Assembly: GCA_903862255.1 (NCBI GenBank)
Contig: CAIOXK010000002.1
Span: 1 to 33,951, forward strand
DNA from: Candidatus Nomurabacteria bacterium
GTDB lineage: Bacteria > Patescibacteriota > Minisyncoccia > Phycocordibacterales > UBA9973
DNA length: 33,951 nt
Reading direction: 5' to 3'
Below, in pieces: positions 22,284-29,756 of the stretch; position 1 is the first letter of the stretch, and each line of letters starts with the position of its first letter. Both the position numbers and the translations under genes were made by a program. The notes under the pieces are model-generated. The model was given only the letters and a program-made list of their open reading frames with translations, did no database searches and was not told where the DNA came from.

Positions 22284-24023
22284 TTAACGTTCGCCAACTT
22301 GCTGGCGCCACATTGCATAGTACAAACCTTTTTCGGCAAGTAACGCTTCATGGGTACCAGTTTCAGCAACCTTCCCTTTTTCAAGCACATAAATACGATC
22401 AGCGTGCATAATTGTTGAGAGACGGTGTGCAATCAATACTGTAATGCGTAAATTTCCTCCTGAAACATCACGAATAGTTTTTGTGATTTCTTCTTCAGTA
22501 ATTGAGTCAAGGGCAGATGTTGCTTCGTCGAAAATCAAAATACTTGGCTTGCGAAGTAATGCACGAGCGATTGAAAGACGCTGCTTTTCACCACCAGAAA
22601 TTTTTACACCTCCTTCACCAATGATAGTGTCGATACCGTTATCAGCACGAGCAAGTAGTGGTGCCGCAGCACTTTGTTCGAGTGCCAGCATCATTTCTGC
22701 ATCAGTAGCATCTGGCTTAACGAACAAAAGATTTTCTTTGATAGATCCAGCGAAGAGTTGTGTATCCTGAGTCACGAAGCCAATTTGTGTACGAAGTGTA
22801 TTCATATCAACATCTTTATAAGAAATATTGTTATAAGAAATATTCCCCTCTTTTGGCTCATATAGACCAACGAGCAATTTCACCAGTGAGGTTTTACCCG
22901 AACCTGAAGGACCAACGAATGCAATTGTCTCTCCGCCATTCACTTTAAATGAAATATGTTCTAGTGCAGCTGACTTAGCAGTACGATATTGAAACCCTAC
23001 ATCATCAAATGCTAATGCAGATACAGTACCAACAGTCTTTGCTTCATCGGGGACTGGCTCAATTGGCGCACTAATAATTTCAGTGAATTTACCAAGTGCA
23101 ACCTGTGTATCACGGTAGTTTGTAATAACAGTACCGAGATCTTGTAGTGGACCAAAGATGAAGAATGAATATATGTAGAGTGAAAAGAATTGCCCGAAAC
23201 TAACAACTTTTGCGAATACAAGATAGAGTAAGAATGCCAATATCAATGTACGCATCAAGTTGATGAGCGTCCCTTGAACAAAACTGATACTACGAATAAA
23301 CCGCAGCTTTTTCAATTCAAGCTTTAGAATGCGATCAGTTGTTGTATTAAGACGACCGATTTCTTGATCAACCAATCCTAGGCTTTTTACTAATTCGATA
23401 TTGCGGAGCGATTCTGTTGTCGCCCCAGACAATGCTGTAGTTTCTGCGACGATAACTTTCTGAATACGCTTCACCTTCCCCGTCAGCACATAACTTAATG
23501 TACCGATAATTGGAATGGTTAATGCAAATACTACTGCAATACCCCAATAAATACTGATAGCGTAAATTGTTACGAAAATAAATCCGAGAATTGAAACAAA
23601 GAAGACATTGATAAATGAAGCAATAAATGTCTCACTCGATGTTCTCACCTGTTGCAATGTACTAAGCGTTTGACCACTACGCTGGTCTTCGAATACTTCA
23701 TACGGCAATGCGAGTGAGTGTTGAACTCCATCATTGTAAATTTTAGCGCCAGTACGCTGAGTAACAGTATTGAGATAATAATCCTGAAAGTTCTTTGCTA
23801 CACGAGAAACAAAGGCAGCGCCAACAGCAAGTAACAATAGAATAGAAATACCACGGAAAAATTCATGCAAGGTAAAAGTATCAAACTTCGTCGCATAGTC
23901 ATCAATGATGTGCCGAAAGATCAAGGGATCAAGCAGTGAAAACGTTTGATTGATAGCAGCCAAAATAAGCACCATCAAACATAGTTTCCAGTACTGCTTC
24001 AGATAAATAACAAGTATCTTCAT
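22284..24023 (-). CDS. ABC exporter, fused permease and ATPase half-transporter
   Basis: The 579-residue protein has six TM helices (about 1-300) and a nucleotide-binding domain (about 340-575). Motifs are complete: Walker A GPSGSGKTSLVKLL, Q-loop FVTQDTQLFAGS, signature KISGGEKQRLSIARAL, Walker B SILIFDEATSALDS and H-loop LIAHRLSTI. It works as a homodimer or heterodimer; the substrate cannot be told (lipids, peptides or drugs). I use the ATG at 24023 (MKILVIYLKQYWKL), 4 nt after the DinB-like stop and behind a visible AAGGA site 8 nt upstream; the in-frame extension to 24077 is not supported. Confidence 0.93.
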   Translation of the reverse strand: MKILVIYLKQYWKLCLMVLILAAINQTFSLLDPLIFRHIIDDYATKFDTFTLHEFFRGISILLLLAVGAAFVSRVAKNFQDYYLNTVTQRTGAKIYNDGVQHSLALPYEVFEDQRSGQTLSTLQQVRTSSETFIASFINVFFVSILGFIFVTIYAISIYWGIAVVFALTIPIIGTLSYVLTGKVKRIQKVIVAETTALSGATTESLRNIELVKSLGLVDQEIGRLNTTTDRILKLELKKLRFIRSISFVQGTLINLMRTLILAFLLYLVFAKVVSFGQFFSLYIYSFFIFGPLQDLGTVITNYRDTQVALGKFTEIISAPIEPVPDEAKTVGTVSALAFDDVGFQYRTAKSAALEHISFKVNGGETIAFVGPSGSGKTSLVKLLVGLYEPKEGNISYNNISYKDVDMNTLRTQIGFVTQDTQLFAGSIKENLLFVKPDATDAEMMLALEQSAAAPLLARADNGIDTIIGEGGVKISGGEKQRLSIARALLRKPSILIFDEATSALDSITEEEITKTIRDVSGGNLRITVLIAHRLSTIMHADRIYVLEKGKVAETGTHEALLAEKGLYYAMWRQQVGER

Positions 24024-24027
24024 GTAG

Positions 24028-24519
24028 TTATTCCTTCGGCGGAGTATCGATACCTGCCCATACATTACTAGTACCAATATGCTCTACGCCAGATGCTTTG
24101 ATATATAAGAATAATTGCATTTTGTAGCCAGTCATAGTCTTAAGTAGTTCAAGAAGAAATATTGCTCGTGAATGTGTCATGCCAAAAATTGAAACTTCTT
24201 CTTCGAGATTTGTTTCATTGAATTGTGCATAGATTTCTGCCATTTCTTTTTCTTGTACATCCATAGCTCCAGCAAAGTTTTCTACAGTTGTTGCATCACG
24301 ACGCTCTGCATATTTTGCAAAAGGAGTAATATCTCCCACTAAGATTGCATCCATTGTTCCCACCCCTGCTGTACTAAGGTATTGTAGGAGTTCTAAAGTA
24401 GTACGCTGTTTTTCTGTTGGCTTATGATCGTGCTTATCTGCAGGAATCTTTTCTGCCAAGTGCTTAATAATGCTAATTTCTTTTTTAAATGAGTTCCAGA
24501 TTTGTTCTTTTGTATACAT
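24028..24519 (-). CDS. DinB-like four-helix protein
   Basis: The 163-residue protein is all helical with an N-terminus MYTKEQIWNSFKKEISIIKH, a TLELLQYLSTAGVGTMDAIL segment and a late SRAIFLLELLKTMTGYKMQL helix. This spacing fits the DinB/YfiT-like four-helix-bundle superfamily, whose members are metal-dependent thiol transferases or unknowns. The classical three-His metal site is not clear. It is cytoplasmic and probably cotranscribed with the ABC exporter, 4 nt downstream. Confidence 0.5.
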   Translation of the reverse strand: MYTKEQIWNSFKKEISIIKHLAEKIPADKHDHKPTEKQRTTLELLQYLSTAGVGTMDAILVGDITPFAKYAERRDATTVENFAGAMDVQEKEMAEIYAQFNETNLEEEVSIFGMTHSRAIFLLELLKTMTGYKMQLFLYIKASGVEHIGTSNVWAGIDTPPKE

Positions 24520-24527
24520 AGGTCATC

Positions 24528-24536
24528 ATTATAGCA
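24528..24536 (-). promoter_or_regulatory. Extended -10 promoter (TGCTATAAT), leaderless
   Basis: TATAAT (24528-24533) ends 8 nt before the ATG at 24519. It directly abuts the hairpin at 24535-24569. Confidence 0.5.
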
Positions 24537-24569
24537 CAAAGCCACTATAATTTCTATAGTGGCTTTGTG
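24535..24569. terminator. 15-bp stem-loop between minus-strand genes
   Basis: CACAAAGCCACTATA (24535-24549) and its perfect complement (24555-24569) enclose ATTTC. It lies after the gene ending at 24590 and before the DinB-like gene. There is no strong T-run, so it may be an imperfect terminator. Confidence 0.55.
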
Positions 24570-24589
24570 GTGCTTGAGATATCTGCTTA

Positions 24590-25270
24590 TTAATGAGTTG
24601 TAACGGTCATTGCAATTTGCAGTGTCGGATCTGTAGAGTAATCGTACCCAGTAGTACTAGTTAACCCTTCCCCGCCTGAAATGATTAGGAATTTAGTATG
24701 TGACAATGCCACTACATATACTGACAATCCAAAGCCATGGTGCGTACCACCGTTAAAAATTGGCAAACCAGATGTTGTAAATGCAAAAGGTGTTGTTGCT
24801 ACGCTATACAAAGAACCATCTTGTTCATTTTGCACTTGGGTAACCCATCCAATCTTACCGTATGACAACACGTTCTTGCCCCACTTCCCTGTAGAAGTAT
24901 CAGCGCTGTCAGTTGCTTTTACAATAGTAATAGGTTGAATGTTTGAATTTGGAATTGAGAGTGATACCTTACCAGTTTTGTCGATTGACTGAATACGTGT
25001 TTGAGGGTATGTCGCAGTGTAACCAAACTTAGCATCTGTATACACTTTTGTAATTGGACTTGGTGTTGCGTGCGGAGGCAACACTGGCTCAGATGGCTTA
25101 GTAACTGCTGGAATAACTGGTGTTGTTGAAACGGTTGGTATTTCAGAATTAATAACTGGAGCAGTGCGATTATGCCGAGAATAAAAACGCGCACCTATTA
25201 TAACTGCGATTATTAGAATTACTACTAATGCCAGAATGATTACAGTAGAACCTTTTTGTAAATTTTTCAT
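24590..25270 (-). CDS. Membrane-anchored hypothetical protein with Pro/Thr linker
   Basis: The 226-residue protein starts MKNLQKGSTVIILALVVILI, a basic stretch followed by a TM helix (about 9-28), somewhat like a pilin-type or simple anchor. A Pro/Thr/Val-rich linker (about 40-75) leads to a soluble domain from about 80 with YTDAKFGYTATYPQ, GKVSLSIPNSNIQPITIVKA and VVALSHTKFLIISGGEG. The FGYTATYP type of strand is common in CPR PsbP-like or lipoprotein-like domains, but I cannot assign a family. The TTG two codons upstream is rejected in favour of the ATG, which has TATACT 6 nt away. Confidence 0.6.
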   Translation of the reverse strand: MKNLQKGSTVIILALVVILIIAVIIGARFYSRHNRTAPVINSEIPTVSTTPVIPAVTKPSEPVLPPHATPSPITKVYTDAKFGYTATYPQTRIQSIDKTGKVSLSIPNSNIQPITIVKATDSADTSTGKWGKNVLSYGKIGWVTQVQNEQDGSLYSVATTPFAFTTSGLPIFNGGTHHGFGLSVYVVALSHTKFLIISGGEGLTSTTGYDYSTDPTLQIAMTVTTH

Positions 25271-25276
25271 ATACAA

Positions 25277-25282
25277 AGTATA
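25277..25282 (-). promoter_or_regulatory. -10 box TATACT, leaderless
   Basis: It ends 6 nt before the ATG at 25270. No good -35 is visible. Confidence 0.5.
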
Positions 25283-25338
25283 CCACCTCTACACATACAT
25301 CACCTTTTTAGATACAGTAACTCTCCACCTTCAGAATA

Positions 25339-25365
25339 TATGTGCGCTGCTAAGCAGCGCACATA
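25339..25365. repeat. 27-bp perfect palindrome, copy 2 (intergenic)
   Basis: The 13-bp arms surround base 25352. The central 25 bp are the reverse complement of 7031-7055 in pheT. Here it lies in the 245-bp gap between the gene starting at 25270 and the NUDIX gene, upstream of a terminator. Confidence 0.85.
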
Positions 25366-25403
25366 ATAGCAAGACTGTAACTATTGAATTGCAAGCAATC
25401 CTA

Positions 25404-25441
25404 AAGAAAATCCCTCTCACTATATTGAGAGGGATTTTCTT
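25404..25441. terminator. Terminator downstream of NUDIX gene
   Basis: Arms of 16 bp (25404-25419 and 25426-25441) with the AGAAAATCCCTC/GAGGGATTTTCT core. A-rich and T-rich ends allow termination on both strands. The rest of the gap (25271-25515) holds only the palindrome at 25339. Confidence 0.75.
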
Positions 25442-25515
25442 ATAGGGTGCCGTCGTAGAGGAAGTCAGAACTATTTTCGCACAGAGAAACGATGCGACTA
25501 TCTATATTCCGAGCC

Positions 25516-25971
25516 TTAATCTAAAGACTTTAAAGCATTAACTACATCATCTAGGACTCCTACCATTGATTCAAATTTAAGTAACGCTTTCGCTTCATCA
25601 TACTCACACCACTTGCAAGCAATGATTTCATGCTGCCAAATTTCAGGAACAGTAATTTCATCTGAACTAGGAAAACCTAGGTAATATGTATTGGTCTTAT
25701 GATATGTCTTGTCATCCTTCTCGAATTGATAGTCATTACTAAATGTAATATCTTCATGGATAACACAGTCAGTTATACCCGTTTCTTCCCATAGCTCTCT
25801 TTTTACGGTGTCTAATACTGTTTCATTTTCTTCTTGATGCCCTTTTGGAAAAGACCAATTTCCTGTGTTCTGATGAACAATAAGAAAATTCCAAACACCT
25901 TCTTTTTGTATGACAGGTATAATACCGAATGAGTAGTCCTCTATGGCGACAGGATTTGTTTCAGATTTCAT
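25516..25971 (-). CDS. NUDIX hydrolase
   Basis: The 151-residue protein carries a perfect Nudix box, GHQEENETVLDTVK followed by RELWEETG, which binds Mg2+ and cleaves nucleoside diphosphate-linked substrates. The start AIEDYSFGIIPVI and the NWSFPKGH stretch resemble diadenosine-tetraphosphate hydrolases and related house-cleaning enzymes, but the substrate is not certain. It is cytoplasmic and stands alone, with a terminator-like hairpin on each side. Confidence 0.92.
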   Translation of the reverse strand: MKSETNPVAIEDYSFGIIPVIQKEGVWNFLIVHQNTGNWSFPKGHQEENETVLDTVKRELWEETGITDCVIHEDITFSNDYQFEKDDKTYHKTNTYYLGFPSSDEITVPEIWQHEIIACKWCEYDEAKALLKFESMVGVLDDVVNALKSLD

Positions 25972-25977
25972 ATTTTG

Positions 25978-25983
25978 ATAATA
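25978..25983 (-). promoter_or_regulatory. -10 box TATTAT, leaderless
   Basis: It ends 6 nt before the NUDIX ATG at 25971. Confidence 0.45.
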
Positions 25984-26034
25984 ACATTTTAATTTAAATG
26001 CTTATAGTGGTGGGTTTAAAAAATATATTTGGTT

Positions 26035-26074
26035 AGAACTAGAAAATCCCTCAGCTGAGGGATTTTCTAGTTCT
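26035..26074. terminator. 40-bp perfect palindrome, likely terminator
   Basis: Two 20-bp arms meet at CAGCTG with no spacer base. The stem shares AGAAAATCCCTC with the terminator at 25404-25441. It lies 85 bp after the stop of the minus gene at 26159. Confidence 0.65.
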
Positions 26075-26158
26075 TTTCTCTAATGGGTTGCTTGTTGGAC
26101 AAGTTCAGAACTCTGAATTGGAGGAAAATAGATATTGAACTAGGGTTGTTTCAGAATT

Positions 26159-27019
26159 TTATTCAACATTTTTCTCAAAAGCAGCACGAAGCATTTTAGT
26201 TACACCATCGCCAGCAACTGACTGACCTGTTTGTTCGTTGTTACGAAGTTCACTTTCCAAAGGAAGTAATAGCACTTGCTTCGGGAACTTCTTTGCAAGG
26301 TCAAGATTACTTATAGCTGGATTATGCCTGTTTACTATGAACAAATCACCCTCTTTAATATCCTGTTCAGTCAGTGTCGGAACAACTTTCGCCTCAATAC
26401 CAAGTTCTGTTTCTATCTCTTTTTGCCAAGTAGGTAAAATTTCTTCCTTTGGAAATTCACTTCCCGTATGGTCGGTGATGTTTTCAGAAAGAAGATATAC
26501 TTCCTTAATATCGTTATTCTTTTCTTTGGCTATATTAAGAAGTGTCTTAACAACCTCAACAGAAAAACGACCTCCCAACATTTGTTCTACGCGAGTTTCA
26601 ATTAAAACATCTTCATCGAAAGAAAAATCAATGTTGAATTTTTCTTTTAGCAAAGTAGGTAGTATTTCCATTCTTACCTTACCACCTTCTGCAACAGCTT
26701 CTGAAAGACCTAGTTCTTTTGGAAAGCTCTGTAGCGCATTTTCATCCTTTTTACTTATAGCATTGAATAGTTCTTCTTCAATTGCGTTGTAGCAAGTCAT
26801 ATCTATTGCGATAGCACTGTTTGGATGTTTGAGTATTTCTTCAAAAATTTTTGTTACATTCGGTTCTTCTCCTTTTTCACATACAGGATTTATTTCGGGG
26901 AACATTGCATCATAGAGGTCATTTGAGCGAAAGATTGGGAATACTGCCAACTGCTGTTTCTCAAGATTAGGCTGTATATCTTCATGTTGTTCGTTCAACG
27001 GATTAAGGGTATTTTCCAT
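26159..27019 (-). CDS. Hypothetical cytoplasmic protein
   Basis: The 286-residue protein has no signal or TM segment and is acidic (many Glu). I start at the ATG at 27019 (MENTLNPLNEQ), with TATACT 6 nt upstream. Alternating alpha/beta segments are seen: QLAVFPIFRSNDLYDAMFPE, NSAIAIDMTCYNAIEEELFN, DIKEVYLLSENITDHTG and EGDLFIVNRHNPAISNLDLA. The C-terminal third (KVVPTLTEQDIKEGDLFIVN) hints at a Rossmann-like fold. I do not recognise a family. Confidence 0.6.
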   Translation of the reverse strand: MENTLNPLNEQHEDIQPNLEKQQLAVFPIFRSNDLYDAMFPEINPVCEKGEEPNVTKIFEEILKHPNSAIAIDMTCYNAIEEELFNAISKKDENALQSFPKELGLSEAVAEGGKVRMEILPTLLKEKFNIDFSFDEDVLIETRVEQMLGGRFSVEVVKTLLNIAKEKNNDIKEVYLLSENITDHTGSEFPKEEILPTWQKEIETELGIEAKVVPTLTEQDIKEGDLFIVNRHNPAISNLDLAKKFPKQVLLLPLESELRNNEQTGQSVAGDGVTKMLRAAFEKNVE

Positions 27020-27025
27020 ATGAAA

Positions 27026-27034
27026 AGTATAGCA
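27026..27034 (-). promoter_or_regulatory. Extended -10 promoter (TGCTATACT), leaderless
   Basis: TATACT (27026-27031) ends 6 nt before the ATG at 27019 and is preceded by TGC. Confidence 0.5.
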
Positions 27035-27097
27035 AAACATAATACTGCAACCAAATTAGGCTATATTAATGATTTCAATGTATTTAACAAATAAAAA

Positions 27098-27119
27098 CCC
27101 CCTCTCAAATGAAAGGGGG
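27098..27119 (-). terminator. Rho-independent terminator
   Basis: On the minus strand a G/C stem (CCCCC with GGGGG plus one A-T pair) is followed by TTTTTATTTG. It ends the transcript of the gene at 27137-27613. Confidence 0.85.
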
Positions 27120-27136
27120 CTGCGAACATATTCTAC

Positions 27137-27613
27137 TTAGCGAAGCACAAAAACAAATTTCTCGTCATCGCCACGGCCATGGTTTCTGCCGTTAGTGAAG
27201 GTTTCCATATAGATGCCACCATCGCTTCTTTTGGCGATGCGTGGAGCCTGTTGGTTGAACCTGGCAATCTCGCCTGTAAGGGCTGTAGCGAACTGGATTT
27301 GCCTATCATCTTGGAAGTCCAGCTCAAGGTCACCTTGCTCAAATACAGCTTCGGCGGTTCCGTTAGGACAAACGCCCAACCTTAAGTCTTGTGCAGCCTC
27401 GTAAATGTCTTGTGGAAATTCCGAAGCGGCAGCGAGATCGCCAACGTTCAGTTTTACAAGGTTAAGTTTTTTTCCATCAACCTCAACAGTCCGCCAAGGC
27501 TTTAGGTTTACAATACCTGTCCTACCAGAAAGAAAAGTCTTAACGCCTTCAATGCCACCAAGTTTGTTTACAATTGCTTCAACTGTACCAAGATCTAATT
27601 TGTTGTATTTCAT
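27137..27613 (-). CDS. Hypothetical protein of a NKLGG-G-FL type family
   Basis: The 158-residue soluble protein starts, in my choice, MKYNKLDLGTVEAIVNKLGG followed by IEGVKTFLSG. My recollection, unchecked, is that this VNKLGG...FL-G N-terminus recurs in many short CPR proteins of unknown function. The middle has KKLNLVKLNVGDLAAASEFP and the C-terminus a basic/aromatic segment (RSDGGIYMETFTNGRNHGRG). An ATG at 27682 in the same frame would add 23 residues, but that sequence forms part of leader hairpins. A strong promoter and a structured 5' region precede it, and a good terminator follows. Confidence 0.6.
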   Translation of the reverse strand: MKYNKLDLGTVEAIVNKLGGIEGVKTFLSGRTGIVNLKPWRTVEVDGKKLNLVKLNVGDLAAASEFPQDIYEAAQDLRLGVCPNGTAEAVFEQGDLELDFQDDRQIQFATALTGEIARFNQQAPRIAKRSDGGIYMETFTNGRNHGRGDDEKFVFVLR

Positions 27614-27672
27614 GATTTTGTTTATTGTGAGCTGATAGCCCGTTTTTTGATTGCTGTCCGCAATCAGGAACT

Positions 27673-27731
27673 GGACCACCATGGTCCTAGCCAGAAACCT
27701 CTATATGAGAGGGGCTTTTGGCTAGGACCAT
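27673..27731 (-). promoter_or_regulatory. Structured 5' leader with two mutually exclusive hairpins
   Basis: A 13-bp perfect stem (27681-27693 with 27719-27731) has an inner CCTCT/AGAGG stem-loop. The segment GGACCA at its 3' side (27682-27687) can instead pair with TGGTCC (27673-27678) across a 3-nt loop. Competing stems of this kind are typical of attenuators or riboswitch-like leaders. No known riboswitch class is recognised. Confidence 0.5.
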
Positions 27732-27764
27732 TCGCAAGTAGATGTAAAGGAACTTTATAAGTAC

Positions 27765-27793
27765 ATAATAGCATACTTATGTAAATATGTCAA
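27765..27793 (-). promoter_or_regulatory. Near-consensus sigma-70 promoter
   Basis: TTGACA (27788-27793), a 17-nt spacer ending in TGC, and TATTAT (27765-27770). It is the best -35 in the window together with that of ccdA. The transcript would begin near 27758, giving a leader of about 75-145 nt. Confidence 0.75.
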
Positions 27794-27832
27794 GTGCTAT
27801 ACTACCCTACTAAATTAGCCTTGTTCTAGTAA

Positions 27833-27855
27833 ACCCTTGCATATAAGGGTATAAT
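27833..27855 (+). promoter_or_regulatory. Response-regulator gene promoter with palindrome
   Basis: TATAAT (27850-27855) ends 8 nt before the ATG at 27864. The inverted repeat ACCCTT-GCATAT-AAGGGT (27833-27850) fills the spacer region and could be an operator. Confidence 0.5.
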
Positions 27856-27863
27856 CAAGCCAT

Positions 27864-28373
27864 ATGGGAATGGAACAAATGGGACAGACAAACAACCTTA
27901 CCAATAAGGTAAATGAGGCACTAGAAAAGCTCGGCTCAACATCACGATGGAATGATGCCCCAAAATCACTTGAGAACACTGAAAGCCTCTTAGGGAAGTC
28001 GGTTGTCATGGTGGATGACATGGAAGGCGTGCTTGAGGGATTTGCCCCCTATCTTGTAGTGGCTACAGGAGGTAATGCCTCTTTTATTCAATATAACGGA
28101 CAAAGTTTGGAGGAGCTGACAAAAGAAATTATGAGTACCAATTCTGACATTGTCCTCATGGATTATCATTTGTCAGAAGATGACAGTATGAAAGGTTCTG
28201 ACGTTCTTCGTGCATTGAAAGAAAATGAGTTTACAGGACAAAGTATTGGTTTCTCATCTGACCATGAAGCAACCCAGGACTTTGAAAGTGCAGGGGCTAT
28301 AGGTGCAGTCAAAAAAAGACCTGCTTCCCCCGAAAGGACCATTCAGGAGCTAGCTGCAAAAATAACTTCCTAA
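27864..28373 (+). CDS. Stand-alone response-regulator receiver protein
   Basis: The 169-residue protein has a polar N-terminal stretch of about 40 residues and then a receiver domain (about 43-165). The acidic pair is in SVVMVDDMEGV, the phospho-accepting Asp in SDIVLMDYHLSEDD, the switch Ser in SIGFSSDHE and the conserved Lys in GAVKKRPASPE. There is no output domain and no histidine kinase gene in the window, so it is an orphan that may act by protein contact. An ATG at 27876 is a possible alternative start. A strong terminator follows. Confidence 0.85.
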   Translation: MGMEQMGQTNNLTNKVNEALEKLGSTSRWNDAPKSLENTESLLGKSVVMVDDMEGVLEGFAPYLVVATGGNASFIQYNGQSLEELTKEIMSTNSDIVLMDYHLSEDDSMKGSDVLRALKENEFTGQSIGFSSDHEATQDFESAGAIGAVKKRPASPERTIQELAAKITS

Positions 28374-28382
28374 CCAATTGCG

Positions 28383-28419
28383 AAAATGCCTTTAATCAAC
28401 TTTGATTAAAGGCATTTTT
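28383..28419. terminator. Bidirectional rho-independent terminator
   Basis: Arms of 17 bp (28383-28399 and 28402-28418, AAATGCC...GGCATTT) with T-runs at both ends. It separates the convergent response-regulator gene and the gene at 28418. Confidence 0.9.
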
Positions 28420-28933
28420 ATTGAGCTTGCTCAACGTCATTCCAAAGAGTAGTCGGGGTTTTTGAATAGTCCGTCGTTTCTTTTCCCTGATACCACACAG
28501 TTACGTCATTAGTTTTTACAGGTCTGATAGCTATCTCTGAAAAAATATCCCCTGAAGACATGTCCTCAATCCATGTGTCAGTCGTAGTGTCTGTATCGCC
28601 AGGATAAATTGAAACCCTTTCCATTAATGCTAGACAGAGTTTTTTTGAATAGAGATACTTTGAAGCACTGATGGTTTCAATAAAAGTGTTGGGTGAACCA
28701 CTCGCGACATAGACGGCATTAGCATGGTCGTTTTCCTTAGAAATCAAATCATTGCATTGCGTAGTGGTAACATCTCCCATTGGTAACGAAGAGATAAAAT
28801 CGCTATTAATAGCACTAGTTGCATTTACAGTATTTGGACTAGAAATTGGTTTAGAGTGATGACCTAAAGCATATCCACCTGCAATCGCTACCAATACAAT
28901 AACAACTATAAACAAAGCGTACTTAGTTTTCAT
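28418..28933 (-). CDS. Signal-anchored hypothetical protein
   Basis: The 171-residue protein has an N-terminal anchor (about 5-25, ALFIVVIVLVAIAGGYALG) and a soluble exterior part. Two Cys are seen (TTTQCNDLI and KKLCLALM), which could form a disulfide. The tail is DVTVWYQGKETTDY. No family recognised. A TATTAT box lies 6 nt before the ATG. Confidence 0.55.
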   Translation of the reverse strand: MKTKYALFIVVIVLVAIAGGYALGHHSKPISSPNTVNATSAINSDFISSLPMGDVTTTQCNDLISKENDHANAVYVASGSPNTFIETISASKYLYSKKLCLALMERVSIYPGDTDTTTDTWIEDMSSGDIFSEIAIRPVKTNDVTVWYQGKETTDYSKTPTTLWNDVEQAQ

Positions 28934-28939
28934 GGTTGA

Positions 28940-28945
28940 ATAATA
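28940..28945 (-). promoter_or_regulatory. -10 box TATTAT, leaderless
   Basis: It ends 6 nt before the ATG at 28933. Confidence 0.4.
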
Positions 28946-28961
28946 ACATGCAATTAAAAAC

Positions 28962-29210
28962 TTATTCAGTTGTATCTGCCTCCATTTCTTTTACAAGCTT
29001 TATTCCTTTCGGGGAGTTAGCAGGAATTAAAGAAGCATTCCTGCATTGAGGGCAAACCACCTCTTTTGAAGAGGCTCGCCAAATGGAATAAATCAATCCA
29101 GGAATTATGAAAAATAGCCACAGTACAATTTCGATTAGAAAACTTCCCTTCGTTTCTGTCTTTGATTTTCCCAAGTATCCACATTCAGTACAAACAAATG
29201 TTTGAGCCAT
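28962..29210 (-). CDS. Small zinc-ribbon protein with hydrophobic hairpin
   Basis: The 82-residue protein has two CxxC knuckles (FVCTECGYLG near residue 8 and VVCPQCRNAS near 53) on either side of a hydrophobic stretch (FLIEIVLWLFFIIPGLIYSI). The two knuckles would form one zinc site, with the hydrophobic part in or on the membrane, similar in layout to LITAF-type domains. Function unknown. Confidence 0.7.
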   Translation of the reverse strand: MAQTFVCTECGYLGKSKTETKGSFLIEIVLWLFFIIPGLIYSIWRASSKEVVCPQCRNASLIPANSPKGIKLVKEMEADTTE

Positions 29211-29325
29211 AATTATTTAAATGCTAGTTAATAACGTGGGTGGGCTACAACAAAAATCCCACCACTAGATGACCCGAGGGCCTACATCAGTTTCCCAATG
29301 CAACGTCGTAAACGCACCCTAATGA
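29211..29325. other. Non-coding stretch before the recombinase remnant
   Basis: I see no gene here. GTGGG and CCCAC repeats around 29238-29270 could form a weak hairpin. In-frame stops (TAA, TGA at 29320-29325) cut the recombinase reading frame off. Confidence 0.4.
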
Positions 29326-29685
29326 TGGGGTATTACTAAGGATGTTTATGACAAGAAACACCAAGAGTATCAGGACAAGGTACAGCTTCTCAGCCTAGAA
29401 GCAGAAGAATACGAAAAAGGTAACTTTGATTATCAAAACACTGTAGCTACAGTATTATCCGTAGCCCGCCGTGCAAAGGACATCTTTGAAAGTTCTGAAC
29501 CACATGAAAAGAGAGCATTTTTGAATTACCTACTTCAGAACCCATCCGTGCAGGAGAAAAAGCTAGAGTTTACAATACGTTCTCCGTTTAATTTGATATT
29601 GGATTGGACTAGTAGTCCTAATAGGGGTGCCCAGAGGGAATTGAACCCTCGATGTCGGAACCACAACCCGAAGTTTTACCACTAA
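29326..29685 (+). pseudogene. Serine recombinase C-terminal remnant running into tRNA-His
   Basis: The frame reads WGITKDVYDKKHQEYQDKVQ, then VLSVARRAKDIFESSE and HEKRAFLNYLLQNPSVQ, then KLEFTIRSPFNLILDW. This is the coiled-coil and C-terminal end of large serine recombinases (the D-Y-x-K-x-Q-E, AKxIFESS, EKRxxLNxLLQN and PFNxIL blocks). The catalytic N-terminal domain and zinc-ribbon region are absent; stops lie just upstream and there is no start. The frame continues as GAQRELNPR into the antisense of the tRNA and stops at 29683-29685. It looks like the remains of an element integrated at tRNA-His. Confidence 0.8.
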
Positions 29686-29697
29686 ACTATGGGCACC
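29626..29697 (-). tRNA. tRNA-His (anticodon GTG)
   Basis: A full cloverleaf can be drawn: acceptor GTGCCCA/TGGGCAC, D stem GTTT/AAAC, anticodon loop TTGTGGT with GTG, and T arm GAGGG-TTCAATT-CCCTC. G-1 (29697) faces C73 (29626), the identity pair of tRNA-His. CCA is not encoded. A possible -10 (TATAAC, 29788-29793) lies upstream. Confidence 0.95.
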
Positions 29698-29756
29698 ATG
29701 CATTGTCCGACGAAGCTCAAAGAGCGAAGTTGGATGTTGTCGTGCGAGCCCCTCCT

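Noticed and set aside
27742-27760. A third ATGTAAAG...CTTTATAA site resembling the XRE operator
   Set aside because: The second half-site has two mismatches and the spacing is 3 rather than 4 nt, and it lies downstream of the -10. Probably chance in AT-rich DNA.
29311-29328. TGA read as Gly or Trp, which might extend the recombinase upstream
   Set aside because: A TAA stop directly precedes the TGA in the same frame, so recoding would not restore the gene, and no intact gene here uses TGA as a sense codon.
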